A stretch of DNA of 64,000 nt from Sipunculus nudus (taxonomy: Eukaryota; Annelida; Sipuncula; Golfingiida; Sipunculidae): the NCBI GenBank assembly GCA_026874595.1, contig CM049317.1, positions 55,340,118-55,404,117 on the forward strand, written 5' to 3'. The stretch's first letter is position 1, and every line of letters starts with the position of its first letter. A program made the translations under genes and the position numbers. A model generated the notes under the pieces. It did no database searches. It had not been told where the DNA came from and saw nothing but the letters and a program-made list of their open reading frames with translations. Positions 37,052 through 48,599 of the stretch are shown here, in pieces.

Positions 37052-37068
37052 CCACTAGGGGGCGCTGG
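37052..37068 (+). promoter_or_regulatory. Best CTCF-like motif in the window
   Basis: GGGCCACTAGGGGGCGCTGG: 18 of 19 positions of the CTCF consensus, including CCACTAGGGGGCGCTG exactly. Confidence 0.55.
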
Positions 37069-38368
37069 ATGCGAACCTCCCCAATATATCATATTTTGGC
37101 CATATCTCCAAAATTATAAGCCTCAATTACATAAACTATAGCTTATTTTCTTCCTCTGAGTCTCCTCCATAACCTGGTGTAGTCATCTGGTCACAATTTT
37201 GTGTCACCTTGTCAGTGTGTCTGTCTGTTTGTCAATTGTCCTCAAATTCGCCTGCTTGCTCTTGCGTCTCACATATAGCATTCTACAGCCCCCAGTTTTG
37301 AAAGAATCTTTTTGAAACTATTACATCTTAAGTCTTACACTAATATCTCGAAACCAACTTTTCATTTTCCGGATATGGCCGCTAGGGGGCGCTGAACTCG
37401 AACCTCTCCCAACATATCATGCTTTGGTAATATGTCCAAAACTATAAACCTCAGTTACATAAACTGTAGCTTTTTTCTTCCTTTGAGTCTTCTCCATAAC
37501 CTGGAGTAGTCATCTGGACTCAATCTTGAGTTACTTTGTCAGTGTGTCTGTCTGTTTGTCAGTTGTCCTCAAATTCGCCTGCTTGCTGGTTCTTGCGTCT
37601 CACATATAGCATTCTATAGGCCACAGTTTTGAGGGAATCCTTTTGAAACTATTACACCTTATGTCTTACACTAATATCTCGAAATAAATTTTTCATTTTC
37701 CGGATATTGCCACTAGTGCGCGCTGCACACGACCCTTACACACATACCATTGTATTGGCCATATCTCTACACCCAAAGCCTCAGTTACATAAACTATAGC
37801 TTATTTTCTTCCTTTTAGTCTTCTCCATAACCTGATTAAGGCATCTGGTTTCAATCTTCTGTCACTTTGTCAGTGTGTCCATCTGTTTGTCCGTTATCCT
37901 CAAAGTCGCCTGCTTGCTGGTTCTTACGCCTTACATATAGCATTCTACAGGCCACAGCTTTGACGGAATCCTTTTGAAACTGGGACATCTCATGTCATAC
38001 GCTAATAATACAAACCGCGTTTGTCGTTTTTGGAATATGTCCGCTAGAGGGCGCTACAGTCGAACCTCCCAAGTATATCATTAATTCGCCATACCTCCAA
38101 AACTATTAATCTAAATTACATTAATTATAACTCATTTTCTTCCTTTGAATCTTCTCCATAACCAGGTTAAGTCATCTGGTGTCAATCTTGTCTCACAAAG
38201 TCAGTTTGTCTGTCTGTTTGTCTTTTGTTGTCGGCTTTGTCTGCTTGCCTGTTCTTTTGTCTCATATGTCATTCTACGGGCCACATATTCTCAGCAATGT
38301 CCTTGAGAGTCATTCCATTGATAGAAAACCGACAAAATTTTCTGTCTGTCCATCTGTGTTTCACTTCC

Positions 38369-38403
38369 GATTTCCGGCAAGCGTTCGACCTATGGTCGTC
38401 TAG
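38369..38403 (+). other. Array-terminal rolling-circle-like 3' end
   Basis: Same arm, hairpin and CTAG as 1930-1964. All other copies continue TTTGTTTTTTTG. Here TTTCTTTGTCAATCG follows and does not recur in the window, so the repeat/unique border falls at or within three bases of CTAG. Confidence 0.65.
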
Positions 38404-39444
38404 TTTCTTTGTCAATCGATTCCATCTTTCAAATCTCGTATCTTTTATGTGGTTTATTAGAATGGATAAAATCAGGAGCAATATTATGCATGTTCCTCCC
38501 CATAAACCGTGAAAATTTGCTTTATCCCCTTCAGCTGCATAACACCTTGTTATGGTTCTGCGTGTGAATAAACACGGTTTATCTGTGTCTGACTATAACA
38601 CGGACGCGTGACCAGAGGTCCGATTTCAGTGGAGTGATCCAAGCCTGAACGTGCCTGGTTGTGAAACAAAGGATGTAAGATTGAAAAGGGGGAAAAAACG
38701 CTGCTGGCAGCCCGGTCCACTTTTGTACACTTGTGATCAAGAGAAAGCCCACGGTTTAGGGCAATATTTTGGCAGCTACCGTTTTATTTCAAAGAGGAGA
38801 CGTTATTTTTCGTGTCTATTAAGCATCTTTGTCCTCATCTTTAAGTCCTTTTGAGGTGATATATCATGAATTAAAACCATACGAATTCATAGTTAGGTTG
38901 AATCAGCGAAGATGTTATTTTGACAGTGCGGGGGTCACCTGCAGTCTAGTTTATACGACACTCGGGCATAATCTGAAATCGATTTCCGATTACCAAGTGA
39001 TATCCCTAAAGGTTTTTGGGGTTTAAGGGTGGTCACCTTAAATGGGGGTAACCTGAAGTCTTTACACATGGACTTTAGTTGTCACTTCCCACCATTCAAA
39101 CTACGTATAATTAAAGTTATTACTGGACCTTGCGGCCGCGTCCCAAGTAAATGCGTCACTTCCGATTATTTCACGAAATACTATCTGATGAACTTCGTTA
39201 GCTGAGGTTCTTTTCCCAGATAAAGTTCCGGCAAACTCGATGCTTAAATACCCGCCTTATTTATGTGGTTGAATTTCCGGAAACCAACTAAGTTGACTGG
39301 GCAGCCCTAATTTTCTCCCCAGTCAATGGCCATTACATTTTGGTATGGGCAACAGTGTTAATGAGCAATATTGTATCTTCATTACTAATGGTCGAAGATG
39401 TGATTTTTCAGGAAATCCTCGAGGCTCTATTACATTTCATTTGA

Positions 39445-39445
<1 letters not shown>
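38404..39445. other. Unique flank of the array, no gene recognised
   Basis: Single-copy appearance. Open frames up to 95 codons partly read through the array edge and match nothing. GGGGGTCACCTGCAGTCT (about 38930) and GGGGGTAACCTGAAGTCT (about 39045) are near repeats. Confidence 0.5.

Positions 39446-39497
<52 letters not shown>
39446..39497. repeat. (AT)n microsatellite
   Basis: About 26 uninterrupted TA units. Confidence 0.98.
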
Positions 39498-39498
<1 letters not shown>

Positions 39499-41384
39499 CT
39501 GTTAACAGACTGGTAACCTTTCTTTAGTACTCGAAACACACCAGTTCAAGGTAGTTGGAAGGCAAAGGCAATATATGTCAATGTCCAATTAGAATCCTTT
39601 GGCAAAAGATTTGGCCACGATTTGATATTGCAGTTCTTGCATTTTTTATGTCTTTAATGCCTTGTTTGGTTAATTTGAAATTGGATAGCGACTGGCTTGC
39701 TTGTATGTCTTATTACTTGGAATATAATTCTTTATCCAAATGATTAACTGGGAAGGTTTTTTTTTGTGTGATTGTTTCATATCTTATGTTAGGTGTTATT
39801 ATACTTATTGGTTTAATATCTATTCGCAGTTACACAAAATGTAAAATAAAATAATGGGAAGTATTGATAACAAAATAATTGAATTATCAATGTAATTACT
39901 TTATTAGGAAAACATTACTTTGGCGAAATTACTAATCATTGTTAATCACAGGACATGGGTATATGTTAAATATGTGTATATGTAGTTTCTCATGCCGAGG
40001 AATATTTTGTTTTAATCTGATTATTAATACATATGTTATGATACATACAGGTCTGCGTTGTAATACTTATGATACACGTTCAATATATTATGTCATATTA
40101 TATTTCAATATGCTATGTCTGTATGTACGAACGAATTCGTATAGAAGAAACCCGTTTACACTGCACACAAGCATGATAAACACGTGTTACTTACACATAT
40201 TTCATTCAGCCCTTTTGTACATTCGTGCGCACTAAAATTGCCTTACAACGATTCAATATCACATATTGTAATGGTCTTTATCTACTCACTTTACTATATT
40301 TATACCTACGCCATTAATGTATTGATAAACCCCAGATAATTTTGGAAGCTGATCAATATTGAGAGAAGAGAGTTTATGTACCGAATGACGCAGGGAGCCA
40401 GTCTATTAAAATAAATTCAAACGTTCTCTGTTATTAATTGGTGCTGAGACAAGCGCCTTCTTCCAACTTTCGACGAGCTAATAATTTAATTAACCCATTA
40501 ATTGTGACTAATTGAAAAGTGTAATTACACTCGAATAATTTAATTAACACATTTTATTGCACCTTAATGTTAGACTTTTCCCACATTTTATGGATTAAAT
40601 ATGAAAACGAGAAGTCATAATGTTAACGAGTGAGAAAACTATTACTGTTCATTACCACAGTCAGAAATTGCCTGTCAAAGGGCTCAAATTGTGTTAACAT
40701 AACTGTATAATTATTTTCTTATTTTCCTTTTGCTTACGGAAATATTCTCAACTTCTGCACTCCCACGCATATCTGTTGGAAGATTTGAAGAACTGCGAAT
40801 GAACTTTGTTTGGATCTCCTTTTTTGGTTACAAACGTTAAAAAATCTCAAATCTGAAATTCCAGTGCGGCGTTACTTTGAATTTAACATGCGGTTATGAT
40901 ATGTTTCGCGGAAGATTAATGCTTAAAGACTGAGTCGTATACGCCAATATCACAAAGTGAACGCTTGTGCAAAAGCCAGGCGACACTAAATTGATGTCGA
41001 GAATCTTCATTCCATCCCAGCCAAAACAAAACGAGCGGCAGAAATATTAAAGAAGAAAGTGGGTGGTTATGTACCTGTCTTGCGCCACTGATCGCGCCAT
41101 GTGCAATTTTTTTCCACTTGAGTAGAGAAGTAGGCAAACGGTTTTAGAACGAATTATTGAGAGATACCGTGATATTTTAAGGAGAATACACTACACTTTG
41201 CATATATTTAATATACCTGATGTGTATATAGGCCCTTTAAGACACTGGAGGGAATCTTTGAGAGTCTATCAGAACATCAGGTTGGGCACATAGCAAAGAA
41301 CTTTAATTATATCTTGGTATGGCATTGTGCATGAGCTCCACATGTTAAACATGCAACACCACTCAGTAGCCTGGTTACTCCGAA
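39498..41384. other. AT-rich unique DNA, nothing recognised
   Basis: No frame over 100 codons, no RNA gene, no tandem structure. ATTAATTG-like words cluster near 40430-40570. Confidence 0.5.
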
Positions 41385-41454
41385 ACACCCGCTCTCCTTA
41401 GTCCGATTCTTGGCCCCGTGTCAGGACCGGCGACATGAGAACGAGAGCGGGTGT
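41385..41454. repeat. 70-bp foldback with perfect 12-bp arms
   Basis: ACACCCGCTCTC (41385-41396) and GAGAGCGGGTGT (41443-41454) are exact inverted complements with a 46-bp spacer. The left half has a relative near 59937 (CACCCGCTCTCGTAGGTCTG). It abuts the dispersed element at 41460. Confidence 0.6.
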
Positions 41455-41459
41455 CGCAC

Positions 41460-41860
41460 AGGTGCGTCAATATAGGGGGGGGGGGGGGTACCCCCCACTT
41501 TTTGGCAAAGGGGATGGTCAATGTTTTCATACCCCTCACTTTTCAGAGAATAATATTATAATATTGCAAATGAAATCAAATAATAAATAGAATTAAAGAC
41601 TTTTGATCCATTTACTAAAAAATGTTATATCTAAACCTTGCTTGGAATTCACGAATACACTTTTTTTCTAAAACATAATATTTATCTGAAATATGATTGA
41701 GTTTATATATATATATAAAATTATATATACATAATTTTTATATATATACAAATATATATATAGTTGAATATGACACTCAGAGACGCTGAAAAAAGGTATA
41801 TATATGTATGTATATATATATATATACATACTATACCCCCCCCCCCCCTCCCCACCACTG
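41460..41860 (+). mobile_element. Dispersed microsatellite-bearing element, copy A
   Basis: GGTGCGTCAATA, G14, ACTTTTTGGCA, GGGGATGGTCAATG, CAGAGAATAATA, then AT-rich sequence and an imperfect (AT)n stretch (41700-41830), ending at a C13 run (41836-41848). It aligns by eye with copies at 44097, 55388, 56855 and 62865. Confidence 0.6.
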
Positions 41861-44094
41861 GTGTCGCATGTTTCAAATGTGGAGCTGTTATACAATAGGA
41901 TACCACTGGTGTGATTACAATTCTTTACACTCTGCCCACCTGGTGTTCAGACTATGCATTCACGTGACGTCACGGCTATTCAAAGGGGATAGGCTCACGG
42001 CCGCTACGGGGGAGGTGGTGGTCCTGGGTTATGCGCTGGACGTTCACCACATCGATATTCTACTTATTGTCCAGCTATTATTAGCTATAATTGTTGCAAG
42101 TCACTGCAAAGGTAACTGTACTTCGTCATGGACAAACTCTCTGTGTCCCGTAACCAGATTTTTGTAGAAGCTGTGCTGAGCCGAGTTTCCAGCCTTTCAA
42201 GATGCATATATCGATTTGATACGATACTCACGACAAAACAGATTGGGAAATGTTTTTTTTTTTCATGCCGTTGTAGGTTTTTCCCACAGATAATATAAAA
42301 CAACACAGGAATTTAAATTTAAAATCACCAAATGGCCGAAAGGTCTACCCGGAACATATACTTCCAGTCTATTAGCTAAACGTGGTAAACAGAGAGCTAG
42401 AACAATCGCGACGTCTACTGAAGTCCACCTTATGGCTATATTTCATTGTATTTAACATACTTGATGTGTGATTCGGTCCCGTTAATTTCAATTTATTCGT
42501 TTCAGTTAAAATGACACAGAGAACCATACAGTTTATAAGCAATATGTGTGTCTTTGAGTTTTATCTATTAGTATTTCTCCTTTAGAGACTGACTAATAAT
42601 ATACACTCTCGTCGACACGTGACGTGTTTTATGAGTGTACATCCTAATTGTTTCTCAATATGCCAGTGTAAATCGAACAAAGGGTGCTAAGATTGTATTA
42701 GATTTTCAGGCGAGTTGGTCGATAATATCGACTTATTGATAAAGAAAAATCAATTACGCTTCTTATTTTAACCCATTAAATATACCGATACTATTATCAA
42801 GGCTAACAGATATTTATACTATAACATTGGTACTATTGGCAAAACAAAAAAAAAATAATGATTATATTTTCCCCTTTTTTAGCTCACCCAAGTTTTATTT
42901 GTCGCCCTTCTAAACAATATATGTTGAGTTGGTATCTTATAGAGCAAATTTTATTATTTTGCAGATAATCGATCACGAACCTGGAGCGAATTTTGAAATG
43001 AATTTATCTCAGTCCTTTTGAATAAGGGGTCTATCCTCGTACTTAAAAAAAACTAACACACGAATATTGCGAGATACTGTTATGACGGGGTAATATGGTA
43101 TGTTTATGGAAGAAATTGTTAATACCGTATAATATTATCCGTCCGAAGTAAAAACATAATATAAACATAGAAATCTCTTATTTGACGTTTAATAATATTT
43201 ATAATAATATTCAGTTGTTATCGTCTATTAAAGTATGTTTAAGACATGCTCTGGTTTAATCTACTTTTGACGATTAATGTTACATGAATAAAAACAAAAG
43301 CGTGATTTACCACACATTGTATGAGACTTCAACATGCATACAGGAAGTAAAATATCACGTTTCATATCCCGCCTTCGGGAAAACTCCATCACATTTTGTT
43401 CTTTATGTTTTGGTCTGTCTGTGGCCAAAGTATTCCCGGGACTAATCACGCCCTTTGTTTAGAGAGAACACAACCAAGACTATTTGTATAACAAACATCC
43501 AGCCTGGCTCTTCCTGTCACTTCAATCTTTGTGCTTCCCGTCCAATGTTTCTAATTAGCCCCCGGTCTGACGGCCCGTTTTATATTTCAGATATTATACA
43601 TGTACTGCTAAGTTAGTCCTGCTTATAATTAGCCATTTAGGTCGTGAATGTGACACTTTTTTAAAACAAACGCACACAGATACACCCACATGTGTTTATG
43701 CCGCCGCTAACGAATTTGTCTGAGATAAAAGTGATCAGCCTTGTTTGTTTGTCCCGATATATCTAAAAATATCTTAGTGGAAGGCGGACCAGGCAGGAGG
43801 GGACACTGGATCTTACAGGAGGGGGGGGGGGGGGGGGGGTTGTCATCCTGACAGAGGTAAACCAGCGTGTCTCCAGTGCTATAGTAGACTTTCTTATATC
43901 ACATATATGCAGAAATTTAGCAAAGGAAACGGTGTGAGACGCAACATTCGGCGAGGCATTTCGCTATTTAGTCCATCTTATTCTATTTCCTAAATATTTA
44001 GGTTGCAAAGGAGGGGGTGGCCCAGTGCCGTCATTTTATCTTCAAGGGTTGAATAACTGAGTAGGAGGGAAATTTGAACAATAATTTTATAATG

Positions 44095-44096
<2 letters not shown>
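41861..44096. other. Unique DNA with one CRE-like site and a G19 run
   Basis: TGACGTCA at 41965-41972. G19 at 43821-43839. No frame resembles a known protein. Confidence 0.5.
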
Positions 44097-44142
<46 letters not shown>

Positions 44143-44189
44143 GTATATATGTAAATATATTATTGTCTACATGTATATATATTATTGTC

Positions 44190-44234
<45 letters not shown>

Positions 44235-44516
44235 ATAAATATTATTGTTTGTGTGACTCCCTTGAAATATATTACAATTCAATACAAGATTTAAAAAAAA
44301 TAAGGTATTATGTTTCGCGAATAGGCTACTTTGGAAGCAAGTTTACATATATAACATATAAACTCGGAAATGGTACCAAAGTCTATGATTCTAATTATGA
44401 ATATGTTTCATTTCCAATATATATATATATTATTCACTGAATAGCAGGGGGGATGATTACATTGACCATCCCCCCTCCCCTTGCTAAAACCCCATCCTCC
44501 TGTTATGACGCCTCTG
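44097..44516 (-). mobile_element. Dispersed microsatellite-bearing element, copy B
   Basis: Reverse orientation: CAGAGGCGTCATAACAGGAG reads inward from 44516, then a GGGGGGATGGTCAATG-like block, TATTCAGTGAATAATA, and CATAATACCTTATT. It finishes in (AT)n (44097-44230). Confidence 0.6.
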
Positions 44517-45300
44517 GGGGGTCCTCTGCCCCTATGCCAACCTCCGAATCCACCCCAGCCAAGGGCAAAGGATTTGTTGCTAAAATAAAGAGGTAGATTT
44601 AGAAATAGGTCCAGACGTGTCTGCGAATCTTGCTTCGGCGTATGTTACGTACCTATGGCCTGTAATGGCTTACCTCATGTTGTTAACTGTTGAGTACCAC
44701 ACCGAACGAAGAGGGGTTAAGTAAATCCGAAGAACATGACTCCGAAAAATCGTATTTTCGATTGTTGTTGCGTACCTCCATGCATGCTATCTACATGTGA
44801 AAACAGCGGTGCATTCAATGAACGCACAATATTCAAACGTATGGGCGAACATAAAAAAGGAAGTGCCTTAATTGTTGCATTGCAGTGACATTAACCTCCC
44901 ATTTCTTAAAACCAAAGGATGAAAACAATAAAAAGCTCACACCCCACGTCAGGTAGTTCATATCAGAATTTTTGGTATTTAATAACAACTGTTCGCCGAA
45001 AAAGACATGTGAAGTGTGTGAATTCGTGTCGTGTTGTCTTCTGTTCTTGATTCCCCACTGTCTTTACAATGTGGCTATACTAAATGTATTTTGTCTATCC
45101 GCACATTTTTTCTCTCGTTCGGTCAATGGGTCATCCTAGTCCTCAACACAAGTTTAAAAATATCCAATTAGCGCCTTTTGGCAATACATTGTGGACAAAT
45201 GTCCAGGAGACACGTTTTTATAGCATCAGCCTTATCGAGTGACCTGAATGTGTTCTCATTTTAAAGTCGTCATAATGGAAGTGTAGTGCAATAACAGTGA
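44517..45300. other. Unique DNA, nothing recognised
   Basis: A 50-codon frame at 44736-44888 (+) starts MTPKNRIFDCCCVPPC, but no family is recognised. Confidence 0.4.
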
Positions 45301-45350
45301 TGACGTCAACGCGATCACGTCATTATAAAGGGCGCATAACATGATCACTG
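45301..45350 (+). promoter_or_regulatory. Possible promoter-like cluster (CRE plus TATA)
   Basis: A perfect CRE palindrome TGACGTCA (45301-45308) lies 15 bases before TATAAAG (45324-45330), with TCACTGTG about 15 bases further on. Spacing is acceptable for a TATA promoter, but no gene is identified downstream. Confidence 0.2.
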
Positions 45351-45654
45351 TGAACCTGCAGTTTTTCTTGTTTTAGTAGAAATTAAACAAGGTGTCTTGC
45401 AGCTCTGAGCGAAGCGAACAGTTTGGGCTTGACATATTTGGTAATTACAGGTTTTGTTCTTTGTGTGTTTACTTTTGTGCAAGACATTTTTGTTATATTT
45501 TATTTCATTTCATTTTACAAATACGTCTTTGCATTATATTATATGATATCATGTTATATGATATTATATAATTAACGTTATGTTATACTAAATCATACTT
45601 TACAATAACTAAATACGTTATGTTAAATTAATTTTTAAAAATTTTATTAAATTA

Positions 45655-45769
45655 TCAAATTAATTTAAATTAAATTGAATTAAATTATATTATAATATAT
45701 TATATTATATTATATTATATTATATTATATTATATTATAATTATTATATTATATTATATTATATTATAT
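45655..45769. repeat. (ATATT)n pentanucleotide repeat
   Basis: Runs of ATATT/TATTA interrupted near 45740. Degenerate AT words extend upstream to about 45530. Confidence 0.95.
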
Positions 45770-46439
45770 CAACTGACATCATATTTTACCAGCGTTTAAA
45801 TTACGGAGAGATATTATATTAAATCTCATTCAATTGTATTCGGACAAGCATTGGCATTTTTTAATTGCAGAACAGGTTTTCACTGAAACCTTGTGGCAGC
45901 AGGTTGTAAATATTAATCGAAAATTAGAATATGCGTTCAGTTTTGCGTTATCTTTCGACTGTTAAATTTTCTTTCAAAGTTCTTGAAAGAAATGAATATT
46001 TTGCCCATAAATATCGGTTACAATTAGGTATTATGCATTCAGAGTGGAGCACAGTAAATGACGGAAGAAATGGCACAATCAGAAAATGTTGTTAGTTTGA
46101 TAAGTTTATTTGCACTAAAAACACATTACCCCTCTAGTCACAGCAAAATAGTTCTCGTCTCAATATTACATCAAAGGTAGCGCACTTAGACGTTAATTAA
46201 TAATTCACAATGTAATGACAAAAAGGAAACGCAAAACGTCACAAGAAAAACATATACTCATTTCTTGGCATGAAATTTCATTTGTTTGACACAATTTTTT
46301 TCTTAACGTTCACAGTATATGATCATAAGTTTTTTAAAGATAAAATTTTGTTTCATGGACTTTATTATAGGTCCTTTATACATCAGCATTCCGGTTTCGA
46401 AATTCGTGACAACGAGGACAACCATGATTATTAAGGTAT

Positions 46440-46690
46440 CAAACAAGCTATATGTACCGCACCTGCGGGTCCTGGGTTTGTAACCCCCGGACATAGCTGT
46501 GGGTACAGTATCCCTTTTAAGCCTGCAGAGTGCCTAGCACTAGGTGGGTAGGGTGGGTGGTGGTAATGGGGAGGGGAGGGGGGGGGGGGGGTCGTGAAAA
46601 AATTCATCTCTCTACGGCTGCGATCAAACTCAGGATCTTCCGGCTTGGAACCCTATGCTCTACCCCTAGAAGCCGGTGATTTTCTAAAAG
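46440..46690 (-). mobile_element. Possible tRNA-derived SINE fragment
   Basis: On the minus strand, 46680 to 46610 reads like a tRNA. It has a box-A-like GGGGTAGAGCAT, a TTCCAAGCCGGAAGATCC anticodon-arm-like stretch and a box-B-like GAGTTTGATCGC. The stems are imperfect, so it is unlikely to be a working tRNA. A G-rich tract ending in G14 (46578-46591) and a CCTAGCACTAGG palindrome follow in the body. Confidence 0.4.
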
Positions 46691-46946
46691 ATCTCCAATT
46701 TAAATGACTTTTTGATCATTGCCTTTTGATTGAATATTTCAATTGATCATTGTAACCTCAAATGATCTGTTTTAGAAGTACATAAAATACTGTACTTTGT
46801 TTATATAGCTCAAGCATCCTTTACAATTTGAAGGGCAGCTTCGCTGCACATCAGTCATTAACTAAAATATTCATTCATCAAATATTGATAAAATATGCAA
46901 TTATAATACATTATATACTTATTTCTTTCTTTAAAATATTTTTTTA

Positions 46947-47358
46947 CCTAAACTTAATGGGAAGTGAGGTCCAGTGACTATTAGGAGCAATACTAAATGC
47001 TTTGGAACCAAAGATATTTGTTCTTTGCACTTTTTTACAGTCAGAAGAACTGTGACTAGATCTAAAAAGCCGTCTGAATGGTGCATGGACGCAGAAGATA
47101 TCATTAAAATAATTAGGGGCCTAAATTACCCCAGGCTTTGAAAGCCATGAAAGCATCTTTATTTCCCACACGCTATCAGACTGGACAGGAAGCCAATGGA
47201 GAGATTGTAACACGGGTGTTATATGACTTACTTGACCTTGAGGGTCTAGTTCCATACCTCCAAGCGGTATTCTGCACATACTGAAGATACCTGAGATTGC
47301 ACTTAGGAGTGCTGATCAGATTACAATATTGTATCAACTGTCTAACATGATTATGCAA
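46947..47358 (-). mobile_element. Decayed LINE (CR1/L2/Rex-like) ORF2 C-terminal end
   Basis: Minus-strand translation over two or more frames gives the classic C-terminal region of jockey-superfamily non-LTR retrotransposon reverse transcriptases. PKCNLRYLQYVQNTA comes first, then HITPVLQSLHWLPVQS after a frameshift. APNYFNDI, RRLFRSSHSSSDCKK and GSKAFSIAPNSHW follow beyond a stop or shift. These correspond to the family pattern of an LQxVQNxAAR segment, an ITPVLxxLHWLPV segment, and a terminal AFxxAAPxxWNxLP segment. The upstream catalytic reverse transcriptase and endonuclease are absent, so this is a 5'-truncated, inactive fragment. Nearest-clade assignment (CR1, L2 or Rex) is uncertain. 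Confidence 0.8.
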
Positions 47359-47649
47359 GGATTAGCATTAGTATGTTCCAAACAATTTATATATATCCTC
47401 AATCATTTCTGGCCTGTTATATAATGAATATACAAGGTATTTTCTTTGTTGAACAACGATATTTACAACATCATGTATACTGTTTATGTAACAGCAGGAG
47501 GGGGAAAAACATGGGCCCAAGGACGTGATGATTCCTTTGTGGAATAAAACACTTTCAATAGTAAATACACGCTTTCTGGTTCACCTAGTTTTCATGACTG
47601 TGATAGTGATGCGGATGTAAACTATAAGAATGCCAAATGACAGAACCAT

Positions 47650-48085
47650 GCAATTAACAATTTATGTTTCTGGAAACTCTATTACTGAAGTATTGAATGC
47701 TTTGTGAGAAAAATATGGTTTTGTAAAACATATGATACAGCTCTCCTGGATCAAGGAACAATTCTTGTTTTAGGAAAATCCATTACTAAAATGTATGATG
47801 CTTCGGGCAAAAAAAAAACCCACACATTTTTAGAAAGATCTGATGGTACACCAGCCAGTTTTGTTAAAAAGATGAGAAGCTTACCGAGATCCAGGGCAAC
47901 CTAGCAATTTATGTTTAAGGAAAATCCATTATTGGAACTTTTGATGCCTCGGGCAGAAAAACTTAGAAAGCTCGAATGGTGAACCAGCTACTTTTCTGAA
48001 CAGCCGATAAAGCTATCAAAGATACATGGAAAATTTATGTTTAGGAAAATCCATTATTGAAATATCTGATGCCTTGTGCAAAAAC
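47650..48085 (+). repeat. Diverged minisatellite, four units
   Basis: TTTATGTTTAGGAAAATCCA and GATGCCTCGGGCAAAAA-like blocks recur at about 47660, 47765, 47908 and 48029 (spacing about 105-145 bp). The 66-codon frame at 47704-47904 lies in it and is not convincing as a gene. Confidence 0.7.
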
Positions 48086-48214
48086 ATCATTGAAAGCTAA
48101 TTAAGATTATTGCTGTAATGAAATTTAAAATTTTTAAATAAACAAAATATAAAATTCACATTTCAGCATGTAACAAACATTGCAGAGTCAAAGAATTTTA
48201 TTTATTTTTTTTCA

Positions 48215-48565
48215 TATCCTTGATCTTTCTCAAGTTCACAGGGATGATTGGTGACTACATGGGCTCAAGCTCTACCGATTTACAGACTCATCCAGATTAT
48301 AATAATGCCGCAAGAGCAAAATCGGTGATTTGTTTTCGTGCAATATCTTAATTGGAATATGCTTGATATTTTTTTTTCAAATTCATAAGATGAATGGTGC
48401 TTAAGAGGGCCATCTCTATCGCATTACAGATCAATCTAGGAACCAATATGGCCGAAAAAGCATTATCGGTGACTTTCTCATTTACAATACATTGGATCTT
48501 TCTTAGATTAATAGGGATCATTGGCGTCTGTGACGGCTCCAGTCCTATCGAAGTACAGACCTGAC
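48215..48565 (+). repeat. Diverged minisatellite, three units
   Basis: Units beginning TTGATCTTTCT / TTGATATTTTT / TTGGATCTTTC near 48219, 48363 and 48490. Each continues to AGGGATGATTGGTG-like and CTATCG...TACAGA-like blocks. Units are about 130-140 bp. Confidence 0.6.
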
Positions 48566-48599
48566 AGTATGACAATCAGAGATTTTCTTTTGCGAAAAT

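Larger units (their letters stand above)
28875..38403 (+). repeat. Mosaic of partial higher-order units at the array edge
   Basis: Segments match copy 1 in a shuffled order. 28875-29780 equals 1967-2872. 29781-30293 resembles 11947-12459. About 30300-30880 resembles the 14720-15240 satellites. 30880-31467 resembles 3380-3965. 32430-33480 equals 2910-3960. 34381-34800 resembles 14110-14550. 35040-37033 resembles 13380-15525. 37034-38403 resembles 930-1964. Switches fall in the 148-bp satellites or in T-rich tracts at module ends. This pattern fits unequal crossing-over. The array ends at 38403. Confidence 0.9.
37034..38403 (+). repeat. 330-bp tandem repeat, four copies, to array end
   Basis: CTCF-like motifs at 37052, 37379, 37710 and 38041 mark a period of 327, 331 and 331 bp. 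This is one monomer more than at 931-1930. It closes with GATTTCCGGCAAGC, CGACC-TAT-GGTCG and CTAG (38369-38403), after which the sequence is unique. Confidence 0.9.

Noticed and set aside
42875-42910. AGCTCACCC near 42880 as a known AGCTCACCTGAGC-type molluscan repeat
   Set aside because: Only nine bases match and the flanks do not.
44736-44888. 50-codon Cys-rich frame (+), first thought to be a THAP-like zinc finger
   Set aside because: Cysteine spacing and the usual downstream aromatic/proline residues of THAP domains are not evident, and there is no exon context.
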